Source: Sphingobacteriaceae bacterium (GTDB lineage Bacteria; Bacteroidota; Bacteroidia; Sphingobacteriales; Sphingobacteriaceae). From it: a DNA stretch of 64,000 nt. Of this stretch, positions 51,066-60,536 are shown in pieces (positions within the stretch are counted from its first letter, which is position 1; each line of letters begins with the position of its first letter). Below the pieces are notes generated by a model that was given only the letters and a program-made list of their open reading frames with translations, had not been told where the DNA came from and searched no databases. Both the position numbers and the translations under genes were made by a program. The stretch lies in the NCBI GenBank assembly GCA_017745075.1, contig JAGIAD010000028.1, positions 124,001-188,000 on the forward strand. Direction: 5' to 3'.

Positions 51066-52268
51066 TTGAAAAGATCAGGAAGCGCAGATTTACCCCTACA
51101 TTACGGCCACGTACCGCCGTGGCTGGCACAACGTATGGCTACACTCGGTTTAGCTATAACGGAAGCGATACTATTGGAATATGGCAAGGCAGAAGTAATA
51201 CGCCGCCTAAGCAGTCCGTTCTGGTTTCAGAGTTTAGGTGCAGTAATGGGTATGGACTGGCATTCTTCGGGAATTACCACATCAGTAATGGGTGCTTTGA
51301 AGAAATCGATCAATCCCTTATCAAAAGAGTTGGGGATTTACATCTGTGGAGGCAAAGGAAAATACAGCAAGGAGACGCCGGATGAACTTTTAAAAATTGC
51401 CGATAAAACAGGGTTAAACGGTACAGAATTGGTTCGGGCCAGTAAACTCAGCGCCAAGGTAGATAACACTGCCGTACAGGATGGGTTTCAGCTGTATCTC
51501 CATAGTTTTATTTTAAGCAACGAAGGCGATTGGGCAGTGGTGCAACAAGGCATGTGTGATAGCAGTGCAACAGCGAGAAGATACCACTGGCATTCTGAAA
51601 ACTTAAAATCTTTTGTAGAAGAACCGCATACAGGCATCTGTGGCATCAATCAAGGGCAAATCCTGAATCTAACGGCTAATGATGCTGTTAAGACGAGGCA
51701 GAGCATGATGAGTATTATGGCTGAATCGCCTACCCGGATGGTCAATGAAATCCAAAAATTGGTACTTCCTAATCATCATGAGGTAAAATCTAAAGATGTT
51801 GATCTAAAGCGTTTAGGAAGTATATTGTGGCTGGCACAGGAAAAGAAACCTAAAGATTTTGAGGAATTGTTACTACTCGAAGGCATGGGGCCAAGAACCT
51901 TACAATCTATGGCTTTAGTGAGTGAGGTGATCTATGGCACACCTTCCCGGTTTACCGATCCTGCCCGTTATTCTTTCGCGCACGGCGGTAAGGATGGTCA
52001 TCCCTTCCCTGTTCCGCTAACTGTTTATGATGAAACAATAAGTGTTTTACAAAAGGCAATTGAAAAAGCAAAGATTGGAAATACTGATAAGCAACAAGCC
52101 ATAAAATCATTGCATCAAATTGCCCGGAACGCAGAAAAAGGCTTTATTCCCAATATGGATTTTGAAAAAGTGATTCAAAAGGAACGCGCTCAAAGCTGGA
52201 AATATGGTGGCAGAACTGTTTTTGGAAAAGCAAAGCCGCCGGGAAACGGTCAGCTGAAATTATTTTAA
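51066..52268 (+). CDS. DUF763 domain protein
   Basis: A 400-aa protein from the TTG at 51066, which gives the conserved DUF763 beginning MKRSGSADLPLHYGHVPPWL; the frame runs on to 51048 but a promoter box lies there. Further family blocks are VMGMDWHSSGITTSVMGALK, GICGGKGKYS-like ICGGKGKYSKETPDEL, CDSSATARRYHWHSE and AHGGKDGHPFPVP. The segment LLLEGMGPRTLQSMALVSEV resembles a helix-hairpin-helix, suggesting nucleic-acid contact. DUF763 is found in archaea and bacteria without a settled function. No partner gene is evident. Confidence 0.9.
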   Translation: MKRSGSADLPLHYGHVPPWLAQRMATLGLAITEAILLEYGKAEVIRRLSSPFWFQSLGAVMGMDWHSSGITTSVMGALKKSINPLSKELGIYICGGKGKYSKETPDELLKIADKTGLNGTELVRASKLSAKVDNTAVQDGFQLYLHSFILSNEGDWAVVQQGMCDSSATARRYHWHSENLKSFVEEPHTGICGINQGQILNLTANDAVKTRQSMMSIMAESPTRMVNEIQKLVLPNHHEVKSKDVDLKRLGSILWLAQEKKPKDFEELLLLEGMGPRTLQSMALVSEVIYGTPSRFTDPARYSFAHGGKDGHPFPVPLTVYDETISVLQKAIEKAKIGNTDKQQAIKSLHQIARNAEKGFIPNMDFEKVIQKERAQSWKYGGRTVFGKAKPPGNGQLKLF

Positions 52269-52341
52269 CTTAACAGCACTAGCTTAATGTTTTAAATGTT
52301 TTATTCCCTTTAGTCCATAAAATGCTGAAATATGTTAGGTA

Positions 52342-52806
52342 ATGGCGATATTTAAAAACGTTATGCAAACTACCAACATTCTATACAGCAATAGCATTGA
52401 CATTCACAGCAGTCCTTTTAACGCCTGGAAAGCCCTAACCGATACAGAAATCATGCAACGGTGGATGTCTGAATCACCGATCAGTATCAGCACCAACTGG
52501 GTTATCGGAGCTCCTATCATTATCCGGGGTGAACTATCACAAACGCCGTTCGAGAACAGGGGAAATGTTCTTCAATTCAAACCTGAAGAACAATTAAAGT
52601 ACAGTCATTTAAGTTCCCTATCTAACCTACCAGAACAACCGGAAAATTATACTACTATAGAATTCCTGCTCCGTCCAAATGAAAAAGGGAGCAGTTTAAC
52701 GATCAATCTGTTCAATTTCCCTACCGACATTATTTATAAACATTTGGTATTTTACTGGAACACTACGCTAAGCATCCTAAAAACATACATAGAGCAAGAG
52801 TTTTGA
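52342..52806 (+). CDS. SRPBCC (AHSA1-like) domain protein
   Basis: A 154-aa protein with the START/Bet v1-like fold of the AHSA1 group: the IHSSPFNAWKALTDTEIMQR and WMSESPISISTNWVIGAPI segments, then YTTIEFLLRPNEKGSSLTI and a long C-terminal helix. These proteins bind hydrophobic ligands or co-chaperone Hsp90 homologues; no specific role is visible. The ATG at 52363 (MQTTNILYSNSIDIHSSP) is an alternative start and fits the fold boundary slightly better. It stands alone before the REPIN-like array. Confidence 0.85.
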   Translation: MAIFKNVMQTTNILYSNSIDIHSSPFNAWKALTDTEIMQRWMSESPISISTNWVIGAPIIIRGELSQTPFENRGNVLQFKPEEQLKYSHLSSLSNLPEQPENYTTIEFLLRPNEKGSSLTINLFNFPTDIIYKHLVFYWNTTLSILKTYIEQEF

Positions 52807-52822
52807 TCAAATCGGATCATAC

Positions 52823-52953
52823 CTGTCCGTAGAGTTCCGAAGGGCTCTACGGATTGCAGAATGGCCAAGAGTCTGAGACTCGCTATTATTTGAGTTGCAA
52901 ACTCAGTCCTATTAATAAATCCGTAGAGACACTGCGTTTAACTCTACGGACAG
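52823..52953. repeat. REPIN-like element, unit 1
   Basis: A 131-bp element with perfect 14-bp terminal inverted repeats (CTGTCCGTAGAGTT / AACTCTACGGACAG). Each end is itself a hairpin: TCCGTAGAG and CTCTACGGA face each other across 10 and 13 nt. The middle holds two more small stems (GAGTC TGA GACTC; TGAGT/ACTCA). The GTAG tetranucleotide within each arm recalls classical REP sequences. Confidence 0.9.
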
Positions 52954-52966
52954 TTATATTGTGTTT

Positions 52967-53099
52967 CTGTCCGTAGAGTTCCGAAGGGCTCTACGAATTG
53001 CAGAATGGCCAAGAGTCTGTGACTCGCTATTATTTTTGAGTTACAAATCAACTCTATTTATTGGATCCGTAAAGACACTGCATTTAACTCTACGGACAG
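52967..53099. repeat. REPIN-like element, unit 2
   Basis: A 133-bp copy of unit 1 with the same ends, separated from it by a 13-bp spacer (TTATATTGTGTTT). Some arm positions are changed (CTCTACGAA, TCCGTAAAG), so the inner hairpins are weaker. It ends 10 bp from the transposase stop codon. Confidence 0.9.
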
Positions 53100-53109
53100 C
53101 ATGTGTTTT

Positions 53110-53667
53110 TTATGCTATAAAATCTATTCCTATCAGGCCGCTTTCTGTTGTATAATAATCGATAGCAGAAGAGTAAAGGTATTCTTCTGCAGTTCTAACT
53201 GCACCTGATCTTACAGGATTATCATGTAAATAATTTAGCCTTTGATCAATCATTTCGTTTGTTGAAAGTTCAACAGGATGATTTTCCTGTTGCCAAAACT
53301 GGTAATCTTTATTTCTTTTATTTTCTTCACCAGCCTTTTTGAATATCCAAAGCATCCAATTCCGTCTACTTTCATGAGTATTATTTTTGATGGCTTTAAT
53401 AATATGACTAGATGTAAATTTCTTAAAATCTCTTAATACATCAGACAAGTTGTTGTTTTCATTTACGGACAATATCAAATGTAAATGATTGCTCATGATA
53501 CACCATGCATGAATTCTTAAACCTTTATTTTCTTTGCAGTAAATCAAGCTTTCTACAACAATATCCGAATATTCTTTCCTGGTAAATACATCTACCCATT
53601 GTACCGTAGCAAATGTTATAAAGTGTAATGCTTCATGATCTTTTATTTGATAGCCCCTTTCTCCCAT
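53110..53667 (-). mobile_element. REP-associated tyrosine transposase (RAYT, IS200/IS605-like Y1 family)
   Basis: A 185-aa Y1 transposase-like protein. The HUH metal motif is H-L-H in IMSNHLHLILSV. The C-terminal region has YLHDNPVRSGAV and EEYLYSSAIDYY, which correspond to the conserved NPVRAGLV and PEDYxWSSA blocks of RAYT proteins. The N-terminus HFITFATVQWVDVFTRKEY is also typical. RAYTs nick and join single-stranded REP DNA and are thought to spread REP/REPIN elements, but they are not themselves mobile like an IS. The frame is complete. REPIN-like units flank both sides at 10-30 bp, a self-contained RAYT-REPIN locus. Confidence 0.92.
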
Positions 53668-53692
53668 ATACTAATATAAGCTTTTCTTGGTC

Positions 53693-53761
53693 TTATTGCT
53701 GAGTTGAAAACTCGGTCCTATTAATAATCCGTAGAGACACTGCGTTTAACTCTACGGACAG
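53693..53761. repeat. REPIN-like element, unit 3 (right half only)
   Basis: Only the right part of the unit is present, from the GAGTT/AACTC middle stem through TCCGTAGAG ... CTCTACGGACAG. The left half is missing where the RAYT upstream region begins, which suggests that the transposase gene entered or replaced part of the array. Confidence 0.85.
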
Positions 53762-53775
53762 TGTATATTGTGTTT

Positions 53776-53905
53776 CTGTCCGTAGAGTTCCAAAGGGCTC
53801 TCCGGGTTACAGAATAGTAAAGAGTCTGTGACTCGCTATTATTTGAGTTACAAATTCAATTCTATTGATAATTCGTAGATACACTGCGTTTAACTCTACG
53901 GACAG
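53776..53905. repeat. REPIN-like element, unit 4
   Basis: A 130-bp full unit with intact 14-bp terminal inverted repeats, joined to unit 3 by a 14-bp spacer (TGTATATTGTGTTT) nearly identical to that between units 1 and 2. The inner arms are degraded (CTCTCCGGG, TTCGTAGAT). Confidence 0.9.
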
Positions 53906-53911
53906 TGTATA

Positions 53912-53943
53912 AAACAAAAAAGGTCGTGGTTTAAACCACGACC
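53912..53943 (-). terminator. Terminator of the gltBD operon
   Basis: GGTCGTGGTTT and AAACCACGACC (53922-53943) form a perfect 22-bp palindrome, followed on the minus strand by a T run. Confidence 0.9.
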
Positions 53944-53967
53944 CTAAAAATATAGAAATTAAACCTA

Positions 53968-55434
53968 CTAAGCATATGCAACTGCATCTTTCGAAGCCAG
54001 TTTGGTTGTACCCATTAAGTATTCATCAACTTTACGGGCAGCTTCTCTGCCTTCTGAAATGGCCCAAACCACTAATGATTGTCCGCGGCGAACATCACCT
54101 GCAGCAAAAATCTTTGCAATATTGGTTTGATAAGTTTGTTCAGATGCTTTTACGTTTCCACGGTTATCTAACTCCACTCCCAGTTTCTCAATTAAACCTT
54201 CTTTCTGAGGATGTAAGAAACCCATTGCTAAAAGCACCAGTTCGCACGGAAGGTCTCTTTCGCTTCCAGCCACTTCTTTAAAGGTAACCGGGCGTCCGTT
54301 TGCATCAATTTCCCATTCTACATCTACCACCTTTAATGCTTTAAGATTTCCATTTTCGTCGGCAATAAAGTTTTTGGTATTAACTGACCAGGCCCTTTGT
54401 GCACCTTCCTCGTGAGAAGAAGTATTTTTTAGTAACATTGGATAATTCGGCCAAGGCATATGCTCATTACGCGTTTGAGGTGGCATTGGCATAATTTCGA
54501 ATTGTGTAATTGATTTAGCTCCATGACGGTTAGAAGTACCTATACAGTCAGATCCCGTATCGCCTCCACCAATTACAATTACATTTTTACCGGTAGCCAT
54601 AATATCCTCAGTTTCAACAGTTCTGTTTGCTACGCGTTTATTCTGTTGTTTCAGGAAGTCCATGGCGAAATGCACACCTTTAGCTGAGCGACCATCAATC
54701 GGAAGATCGCGGGGAATAGTAGAACCACCGGCCAGTATAATGGCATTAAAATCTCTCAATAAAGTGCCTATTTCAACATTTTCACCTACATTGGAATTGC
54801 ATTTAAAAATGATGCCTTCTTCTTTCATTAAATCGATACGGCGATCGACAACGTTTTTCTGAAGCTTAAAATCAGGAATACCATATCTCAATAAACCACC
54901 TGGTGCATCATCACGTTCGAAAACTGTAACTTCATGTCCAACCTTATTTAGTTGAGCTGCAGCAGCTAATCCTGCCGGACCTGAACCAATAATTGCAACC
55001 TTTTTGCCGGTTCTGATTAACGGTGCCTTTGCTTTGATAAATCCTTTTTCGAAAGCAATTTCAATGATATGTTTCTCAATTTCCTCAATAGAAACCGGTG
55101 GACGGTTAATGCCCAATACGCAGGCCGACTCACAAGGTGCGGGGCAAATCCTGCCTGTAAATTCAGGGAAATTGTTGGTGCTTAATAAAATATTGGTAGC
55201 CTGCTCCCATTTGCCCTGATAAACCGCATCGTTAAATTCCGGTATTACGTTACCCAAAGGGCAACCTGACTGGCAAAATGGTACACCGCAATCCATACAG
55301 CGCGCGGCCTGGTTATTTAATTCTTGTGCGGGCAATTCATTTAAAAATTCCCCATAGTGTTTTACACGTGTTGCAGCCTCTTCTCTAGTGGGCGCAACTC
55401 TATCGTATTCTTGAAATCCTGTTACTTTTCCCAT
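53968..55434 (-). CDS. gltD: Glutamate synthase small subunit (NADPH)
   Basis: GltD takes electrons from NADPH to FAD and on to iron-sulfur clusters shared with the large subunit. The 488-aa protein has the N-terminal Cys clusters CMDCGVPFCQSGCPLGNVIP and CPAPCESACVLG, the FAD-binding GSGPAGLAAAAQL, the NADPH-binding VIGGGDTGSDCIG and the C-terminal FAAGDVRRGQSLVVWAISEG. Length and order are standard. It lies 3 bp behind gltB and ends before a strong terminator. Confidence 0.97.
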   Translation of the reverse strand: MGKVTGFQEYDRVAPTREEAATRVKHYGEFLNELPAQELNNQAARCMDCGVPFCQSGCPLGNVIPEFNDAVYQGKWEQATNILLSTNNFPEFTGRICPAPCESACVLGINRPPVSIEEIEKHIIEIAFEKGFIKAKAPLIRTGKKVAIIGSGPAGLAAAAQLNKVGHEVTVFERDDAPGGLLRYGIPDFKLQKNVVDRRIDLMKEEGIIFKCNSNVGENVEIGTLLRDFNAIILAGGSTIPRDLPIDGRSAKGVHFAMDFLKQQNKRVANRTVETEDIMATGKNVIVIGGGDTGSDCIGTSNRHGAKSITQFEIMPMPPQTRNEHMPWPNYPMLLKNTSSHEEGAQRAWSVNTKNFIADENGNLKALKVVDVEWEIDANGRPVTFKEVAGSERDLPCELVLLAMGFLHPQKEGLIEKLGVELDNRGNVKASEQTYQTNIAKIFAAGDVRRGQSLVVWAISEGREAARKVDEYLMGTTKLASKDAVAYA

Positions 55435-55437
55435 GGC

Positions 55438-58400
55438 TTAGTGTGTTTTTACTTGTTGGTTACGTTTTGCTAAAACTGCTTTGTACTCTTTAGGGAATAC
55501 CTTTACAAAATGAGCTGATTGTGTTTTCCAGTCACTTAAGATAAACTCAGCAACTTTGCTGTCTGTTAAGCGGATATGCGCTTTAAGTAAAGCTAAAATA
55601 CGCTCTTCATCTTCAGCTTGTAACGGATCTAAATCAACCATTTCCTTATTGCATTTACGTGCAAAAGTTCCATTTGCATCGTAAACCCAAGCCACACCAC
55701 CACTCATACCTGCAGCAAAGTTGCTTCCGGTATCGCCAAGAATTAATACCTCACCACCGGTCATGTACTCACAACCATGATCGCCAACTCCTTCTACCAC
55801 AGCAGTTGCACCCGAGTTACGTACAGCGAAACGTTCGCCAGCTTTACCACGTGCAAACAACTCGCCCGAAGTAGCACCATAAAGTGCAACGTTACCGATA
55901 ATGATATTTTGTTCAGGTACGAATGTTGAATTTGCAAAAGGATAAACGGCTAATCTCGCACCAGACAATCCCTTACCTACGTAATCGTTAGCTTCACCTT
56001 CCAGCGACAGAGTAACTCCACGGGTACTGAATGCACCAAAGCTTTGTCCGGCAGAACCTACAAATTTAAAATTGATCGTATCCGGAGGTAAGCCCGCGCT
56101 TAAATGCACTTTCGAGATTTCGTTAGATAACATGGTACCCAACGAACGGTCGGTATTTTTAATTTCGAAGCTTGCAAAAACCGGTTCGTTATTAGCAATA
56201 GCAGGTTGTGCTGCTTCAATTAGTTTATGGTCTAAGACGTTATCCAATCCGTGGTCTTGCTCTTCAGTATTGAACAAAGGCAAGTCGTTCTCTTCTGCTT
56301 TAAATAAGATCGGTGATAAATCAAGATGTTTTAATTTCCAGTCGGTTGCAGGCAACTCACGTACTTTTAACACATCAGCCTGGCCAATCATTTCGTTAAT
56401 GCTTCTGAAACCTAGTTCGGCCATAATTTCACGCAGCTCTTCTGCAAGAAAATAAAACAGGTTTACTACATGATCAGCATCACCGGTAAATAATTTTCTT
56501 AGCTCAGGATCTTGTGTAGCCACACCAACCGGACAAGTATTTAAGTGGCATTTACGCATCATGATACAGCCGGAAGTTACCAGTGCAGCAGTTGCAACAC
56601 CCCATTCTTCGGCACCCAATAATGCTGCAATAGCAATATCTCTACCTGTTTTTAACTGGCCGTCTGTTTGTAATACAATACGGTTGCGCAGCTTGTTTTT
56701 TACCAAAGTCTGGTGTGCTTCTGCCAGACCCAGCTCCCAAGGTAAGCCGGCATGCTGGATAGAGGTTAAAGGAGATGCTCCTGTTCCACCATCAAAACCA
56801 GATATCAGGATAACGTCGGCGTGTGCTTTAGCAACACCCGCTGCAATGGTACCCACTCCGGCTTTTGAAACCAATTTCACGTTGATCCTGGCAGCGCGGT
56901 TAGCATTTTTTAAATCAAAAATCAGCTGTGCCAAATCCTCGATCGAATAAATATCGTGGTGTGGAGGAGGCGAAATTAAACCAACACCTGGTGTAGAGTG
57001 ACGAACTTTTGCAATCCAATCGTCTACTTTATGTCCTGGTAATTGACCACCCTCACCTGGTTTAGCACCTTGGGCCATTTTAATCTGTAACTCATCAGCA
57101 TTGGTTAAATAATAACTTGTTACACCAAAACGTGCAGAAGCCACTTGTTTAATGGCTGAACGCATGCTGTCGCCATTTGGCAATTTAGTATAACGCATTT
57201 CATCTTCACCACCTTCTCCGGTATTGCTCTTTCCGCCAATACGGTTCATGGCAATTGCCAAAGTAGAATGTGCTTCATGAGAAATTGAACCGAAAGACAT
57301 GGCTCCTGTTGCAAATCTTTTTAAGATTTCGGCAGTAGGTTCTACTTCATTTAAAGGTACTGAAGGGCGGTTATAGTTAAATTCGAACAATCCACGGATG
57401 GTATAAGCCTGTTGTGTTTGCTCATTAACCAGTTTAGAGTATTGTTTGAAAATATTGTAATCGTTTTTACGCGTTGCATTTTGCAGCAAGTGAATGGTTT
57501 GCGGATTGAACAAGTGCGCTTCACCTTTACGACGGAATTTATAAGTTCCTCCTGCCGGCAACAGGTTTTCTGTCTCTGTTAGCGGACCAAAACTGCGGTG
57601 ATGCTTAATTAACGTTTCTTTCGCAATTTCATCCAGTCCTAAGCCTCCAATACGCGAAACCGCACCAGTGAAGTAGGTATTAACCACTTGTTTGTTTAAG
57701 CCTAAAATCTCAAAAATCTGTGCACCCTGGTACGATTGCAGGGTTGAGATGCCCATTTTAGAGAAAATTTTAAGCAAACCACTGTTTACGGCGTAGATAT
57801 AGTTTTTAGTAAGTTGCTCTGTTGTTAAACCCGATTCTTCTTTAAATTCATTAATGGTTTCTAAAGCCAGGTAAGGGTTGATTGCCGTAACACCAAAACC
57901 TAATAAAGTGGCAAAATGGTGTACTTCCCAAATATCACCTGCCTCAATCACTATACCAACTGCGCCACGGTAACCTTTTCTGATGAGGTGATGGTGTACA
58001 GCAGAAACAGCCAATAAAGAAGGCATTGCAGCGTGTTCAGAATCGATAGCCCTGTCACTTAACACAATTACCTGGAAACCATCTTCAACCGCATCAACTG
58101 CATAACGGCATAAGCGGTCTAAAGCTTTTGCCATTGCCCCCGGCTTGCCATCGGCCCTGAAATAAGTTTGCAGGGTTTTGGCCTGGAAAACACCGGTATC
58201 GATACTTCTCAGTTTTTCTAATTCCTGGTTGGTTAAAATAGGGTGTTTAATGGCAACACAGTGTGCCTGACGTGGATTTTCATCTAATAAGTTACCATTG
58301 CTCCCCATAAAGCTGGCCAAACTCATGACCACTTTCTCACGTATCGGATCGATCGGTGGGTTGGTAACCTGAGCAAAAAGCTGCTTAAAGTATGAAGATA

Positions 58401-59937
58401 AATGTTGCGGACGTTGTGATAAAATAGCAAGTGGCGTATCAGTACCCATTGAACCGATCGGCTCCTTACCTTCAAGGGCCATTGGTTTAAGTAAAAGCTC
58501 TACATCTTCCCTGCTGTAACCAAAAACCTGCTGATATTTAAAAATAGATTCTGAGGATAAGCCGGTAAACATTAAACGTGGCTCAGGCAATTCCTCTAAA
58601 CGAATCTGGTATTGGTTAATCCAATCGGCATAAGGGCTTCCACTACAAACCTGGGTTTTAATTTCTTCATCGCTGATGATCCGGCCCTGCTCCATATCCA
58701 CTACGAACATTTTGCCCGGGGTTAAACGGCCTTTTTCAATAATCGTACTTTGATCAATCGCTAAAGCGCCAGCCTCAGAACCCATAATTACACGGTCATC
58801 AGAGGTGATAGCATAACGCGAAGGGCGTAAACCATTACGATCTAAAGTAGCACCAATTAATTTACCGTCAGTAAAGGCAATAGCCGCTGGCCCGTCCCAT
58901 GGTTCCATCAATGTAGCATGGAATTCGTAGAAGGCTTTTTTAACCGGATCCATATCATCATTACCATCCCATGCCTCTGGCACCAACATCATTAAAACAT
59001 GTGGTAAGGTTCTTCCGGCATGAAACAACAATTCGATTACATTATCCAAACAGCCTGAGTCTGAGTTGGTTTCATCAATAACAGGCAGCAACATATCCAG
59101 CTCTTCGGGGGTAAAATGCGAAGAAGCCAATGATTTAACACCTGCTCTAAACCAGTTTAAATTTCCCTGTAAAGTGTTGATCTCGCCATTATGGGCAATA
59201 AAGCGGAATGGCTGGGCTAACCTCCATGAAGGGAAAGTGTTGGTTGCAAAGCGTGAGTGTACCAAACCTAAGGCAGAAACCATGCGCTTATCGGTCAGGT
59301 CGGTAAAATATGTACGTACCTGTAATGAAGTAAGCTGACCTTTATATATAATGGTTTGCGCAGAAAGCGAAACAATATAAAAATCTTTACCGCCATGAAC
59401 GGTGTTTACAATCAGTTTAATCAGGTAGTTTTTAAAAATATAAAGCTTACGCTCGAAATCTGCGCCAGGCGCTACCGCATAAGGGCGGGCAATAAATACC
59501 TGCTCAATTTCAGGCTCCACAGAAAGGGCCATATTGCCAATATCTGTGGTGTTAACATCAACTTTTCTAAAACCTAAAATTTCAAGGCCTAGTTTTTCGG
59601 CGGCACGGTAAATCAACTCTCTGCACTCTTCTCTGGATCTGATATCCTTTGGCATGAATAACATACCTACACCGTAATTATTGGTTTCCGGTAAGCTAAA
59701 GCCAGCTTTTAAGCATTCGTCATAAAAAAATTCATGGGGAATCTGAATCATAATACCGGCACCATCGCCTGTATTTGGTTCCGCCCCACAAGCTCCTCTA
59801 TGATCTAGATTCTCTAAAATAGTAAGTGCATCAGAGATGATTTGATGCGATTTTCGCCCTTTCACATGTGCAACGAACCCAATACCGCAGGCATCGTGTT
59901 CAAATTGCGCATCGTACAATCCACTGTTTGGTTCCAT
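55438..59937 (-). CDS. gltB: Glutamate synthase large subunit
   Basis: GOGAT transfers the amide of glutamine to 2-oxoglutarate, giving two glutamates. The 1499-aa protein starts with a short propeptide; Cys17 in FEHDACGIGFVAH becomes the N-terminal nucleophile of the class II amidotransferase domain (about 17-420). A central domain and the FMN-binding synthase domain (about 800-1180; KPGEGGQLPGHKV, SPPPHHDIYSIEDLAQLI, SGFDGGTGASPLTSI) follow, with the 3Fe-4S Cys set CIMMRKCHLNTCPVGVA. A C-terminal beta-helix (GGEVLILGDTGSNFAAGMSG) completes it. It forms an operon with gltD. Confidence 0.98.
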   Translation of the reverse strand: MEPNSGLYDAQFEHDACGIGFVAHVKGRKSHQIISDALTILENLDHRGACGAEPNTGDGAGIMIQIPHEFFYDECLKAGFSLPETNNYGVGMLFMPKDIRSREECRELIYRAAEKLGLEILGFRKVDVNTTDIGNMALSVEPEIEQVFIARPYAVAPGADFERKLYIFKNYLIKLIVNTVHGGKDFYIVSLSAQTIIYKGQLTSLQVRTYFTDLTDKRMVSALGLVHSRFATNTFPSWRLAQPFRFIAHNGEINTLQGNLNWFRAGVKSLASSHFTPEELDMLLPVIDETNSDSGCLDNVIELLFHAGRTLPHVLMMLVPEAWDGNDDMDPVKKAFYEFHATLMEPWDGPAAIAFTDGKLIGATLDRNGLRPSRYAITSDDRVIMGSEAGALAIDQSTIIEKGRLTPGKMFVVDMEQGRIISDEEIKTQVCSGSPYADWINQYQIRLEELPEPRLMFTGLSSESIFKYQQVFGYSREDVELLLKPMALEGKEPIGSMGTDTPLAILSQRPQHLSSYFKQLFAQVTNPPIDPIREKVVMSLASFMGSNGNLLDENPRQAHCVAIKHPILTNQELEKLRSIDTGVFQAKTLQTYFRADGKPGAMAKALDRLCRYAVDAVEDGFQVIVLSDRAIDSEHAAMPSLLAVSAVHHHLIRKGYRGAVGIVIEAGDIWEVHHFATLLGFGVTAINPYLALETINEFKEESGLTTEQLTKNYIYAVNSGLLKIFSKMGISTLQSYQGAQIFEILGLNKQVVNTYFTGAVSRIGGLGLDEIAKETLIKHHRSFGPLTETENLLPAGGTYKFRRKGEAHLFNPQTIHLLQNATRKNDYNIFKQYSKLVNEQTQQAYTIRGLFEFNYNRPSVPLNEVEPTAEILKRFATGAMSFGSISHEAHSTLAIAMNRIGGKSNTGEGGEDEMRYTKLPNGDSMRSAIKQVASARFGVTSYYLTNADELQIKMAQGAKPGEGGQLPGHKVDDWIAKVRHSTPGVGLISPPPHHDIYSIEDLAQLIFDLKNANRAARINVKLVSKAGVGTIAAGVAKAHADVILISGFDGGTGASPLTSIQHAGLPWELGLAEAHQTLVKNKLRNRIVLQTDGQLKTGRDIAIAALLGAEEWGVATAALVTSGCIMMRKCHLNTCPVGVATQDPELRKLFTGDADHVVNLFYFLAEELREIMAELGFRSINEMIGQADVLKVRELPATDWKLKHLDLSPILFKAEENDLPLFNTEEQDHGLDNVLDHKLIEAAQPAIANNEPVFASFEIKNTDRSLGTMLSNEISKVHLSAGLPPDTINFKFVGSAGQSFGAFSTRGVTLSLEGEANDYVGKGLSGARLAVYPFANSTFVPEQNIIIGNVALYGATSGELFARGKAGERFAVRNSGATAVVEGVGDHGCEYMTGGEVLILGDTGSNFAAGMSGGVAWVYDANGTFARKCNKEMVDLDPLQAEDEERILALLKAHIRLTDSKVAEFILSDWKTQSAHFVKVFPKEYKAVLAKRNQQVKTH

Positions 59938-60313
59938 TCTTTGCTCGTTAGTTGTTAGTGTATAGGAAACACTAAGATACGGAAAACATATCTGAAATTA
60001 CAGAGTTGACACGATTTTTAGAAAAATTTTAGTCCTTAAGTAATTTAAAGTGTTTGGATTGAAAAAATGATAAAGATATTGTTTAATATTTATCAAATTC
60101 ATAATGACAGTATTTTGTAATAAATGCCCTTTTTTAGGCTAAAATCAAATCTGAATCGTTTAAAGAATAGTTTTGTTTAAGAATGTTAGATATTGCATTT
60201 AAAAACTTTATTAAACTGTATTTTTCTAAATAGCTTAAAAATACACATTTTGATTTTATTAATTTACTAATCAGTCAGATAGCAATAATCTACAAAAAAT
60301 TAAGGAAATGGGT
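59938..60313. other. gltB upstream region, no gene
   Basis: A very A+T-rich stretch between the gltB start and the SRP RNA promoter. No reading frame or strong fold is seen; gltB control signals should lie near 59938-60000. Confidence 0.5.
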
Positions 60314-60343
60314 TTTGCAAAACAACTTCTTTTTCTACCTTTG
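60314..60343 (+). promoter_or_regulatory. SRP RNA promoter, TTTG-N18-TACCTTTG
   Basis: TTTG (60314-60317) and TACCTTTG (60336-60343) match the Bacteroidota -33 and -7 boxes exactly with an 18-bp spacer; the RNA begins about five bases later. Confidence 0.85.
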
Positions 60344-60348
60344 TGGCC

Positions 60349-60445
60349 GGGCAAGTCTTTTACGACCAGCTCCCTTTGAACTCCCCCAGGGTGGGAACGC
60401 AGCAAGGGTAGAAGGTTGTAGCGGTGCGATAGAAGGTGCTTGCCC
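60349..60445 (+). ncRNA. ffs: Signal recognition particle RNA (small bacterial type)
   Basis: A 97-nt RNA whose ends pair (GGGCAAG at 60349-60355 with CTTGCCC at 60439-60445). The apical part carries the SRP core around CCCCCAGG, GGGAACGCAGCAAGG and AGAAGG, the Ffh-binding asymmetric loops and tetraloop region of the 4.5S type. An exact promoter lies upstream and a T run (CCCTTTTTT) terminates it. It targets membrane proteins together with Ffh. The exact 5' end could be a few bases earlier (GGCC at 60345-60348). Confidence 0.93.
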
Positions 60446-60536
60446 TTTTTTACCCCCTTAATCCCCTGAAGGGGGGATACTAAATTCTTCAGGGCTTCCA
60501 ACAGCAGAACCTAATAATCATTTAGAATTTATAAAC

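Noticed and set aside
52961..53155. Plus-strand reading frame of 64 codons across unit 2
   Set aside because: It is a translation of the REPIN-like element and the end of the transposase gene on the wrong strand.
52823..53905. CRISPR-like array of four repeats
   Set aside because: Units are about 131 bp with internal palindromes and near-identical 13-14 bp spacers; there are no unique spacers and no cas genes.
60271..60501. Minus-strand reading frame of 76 codons
   Set aside because: It lies antisense to the SRP RNA and its promoter and has no family resemblance.
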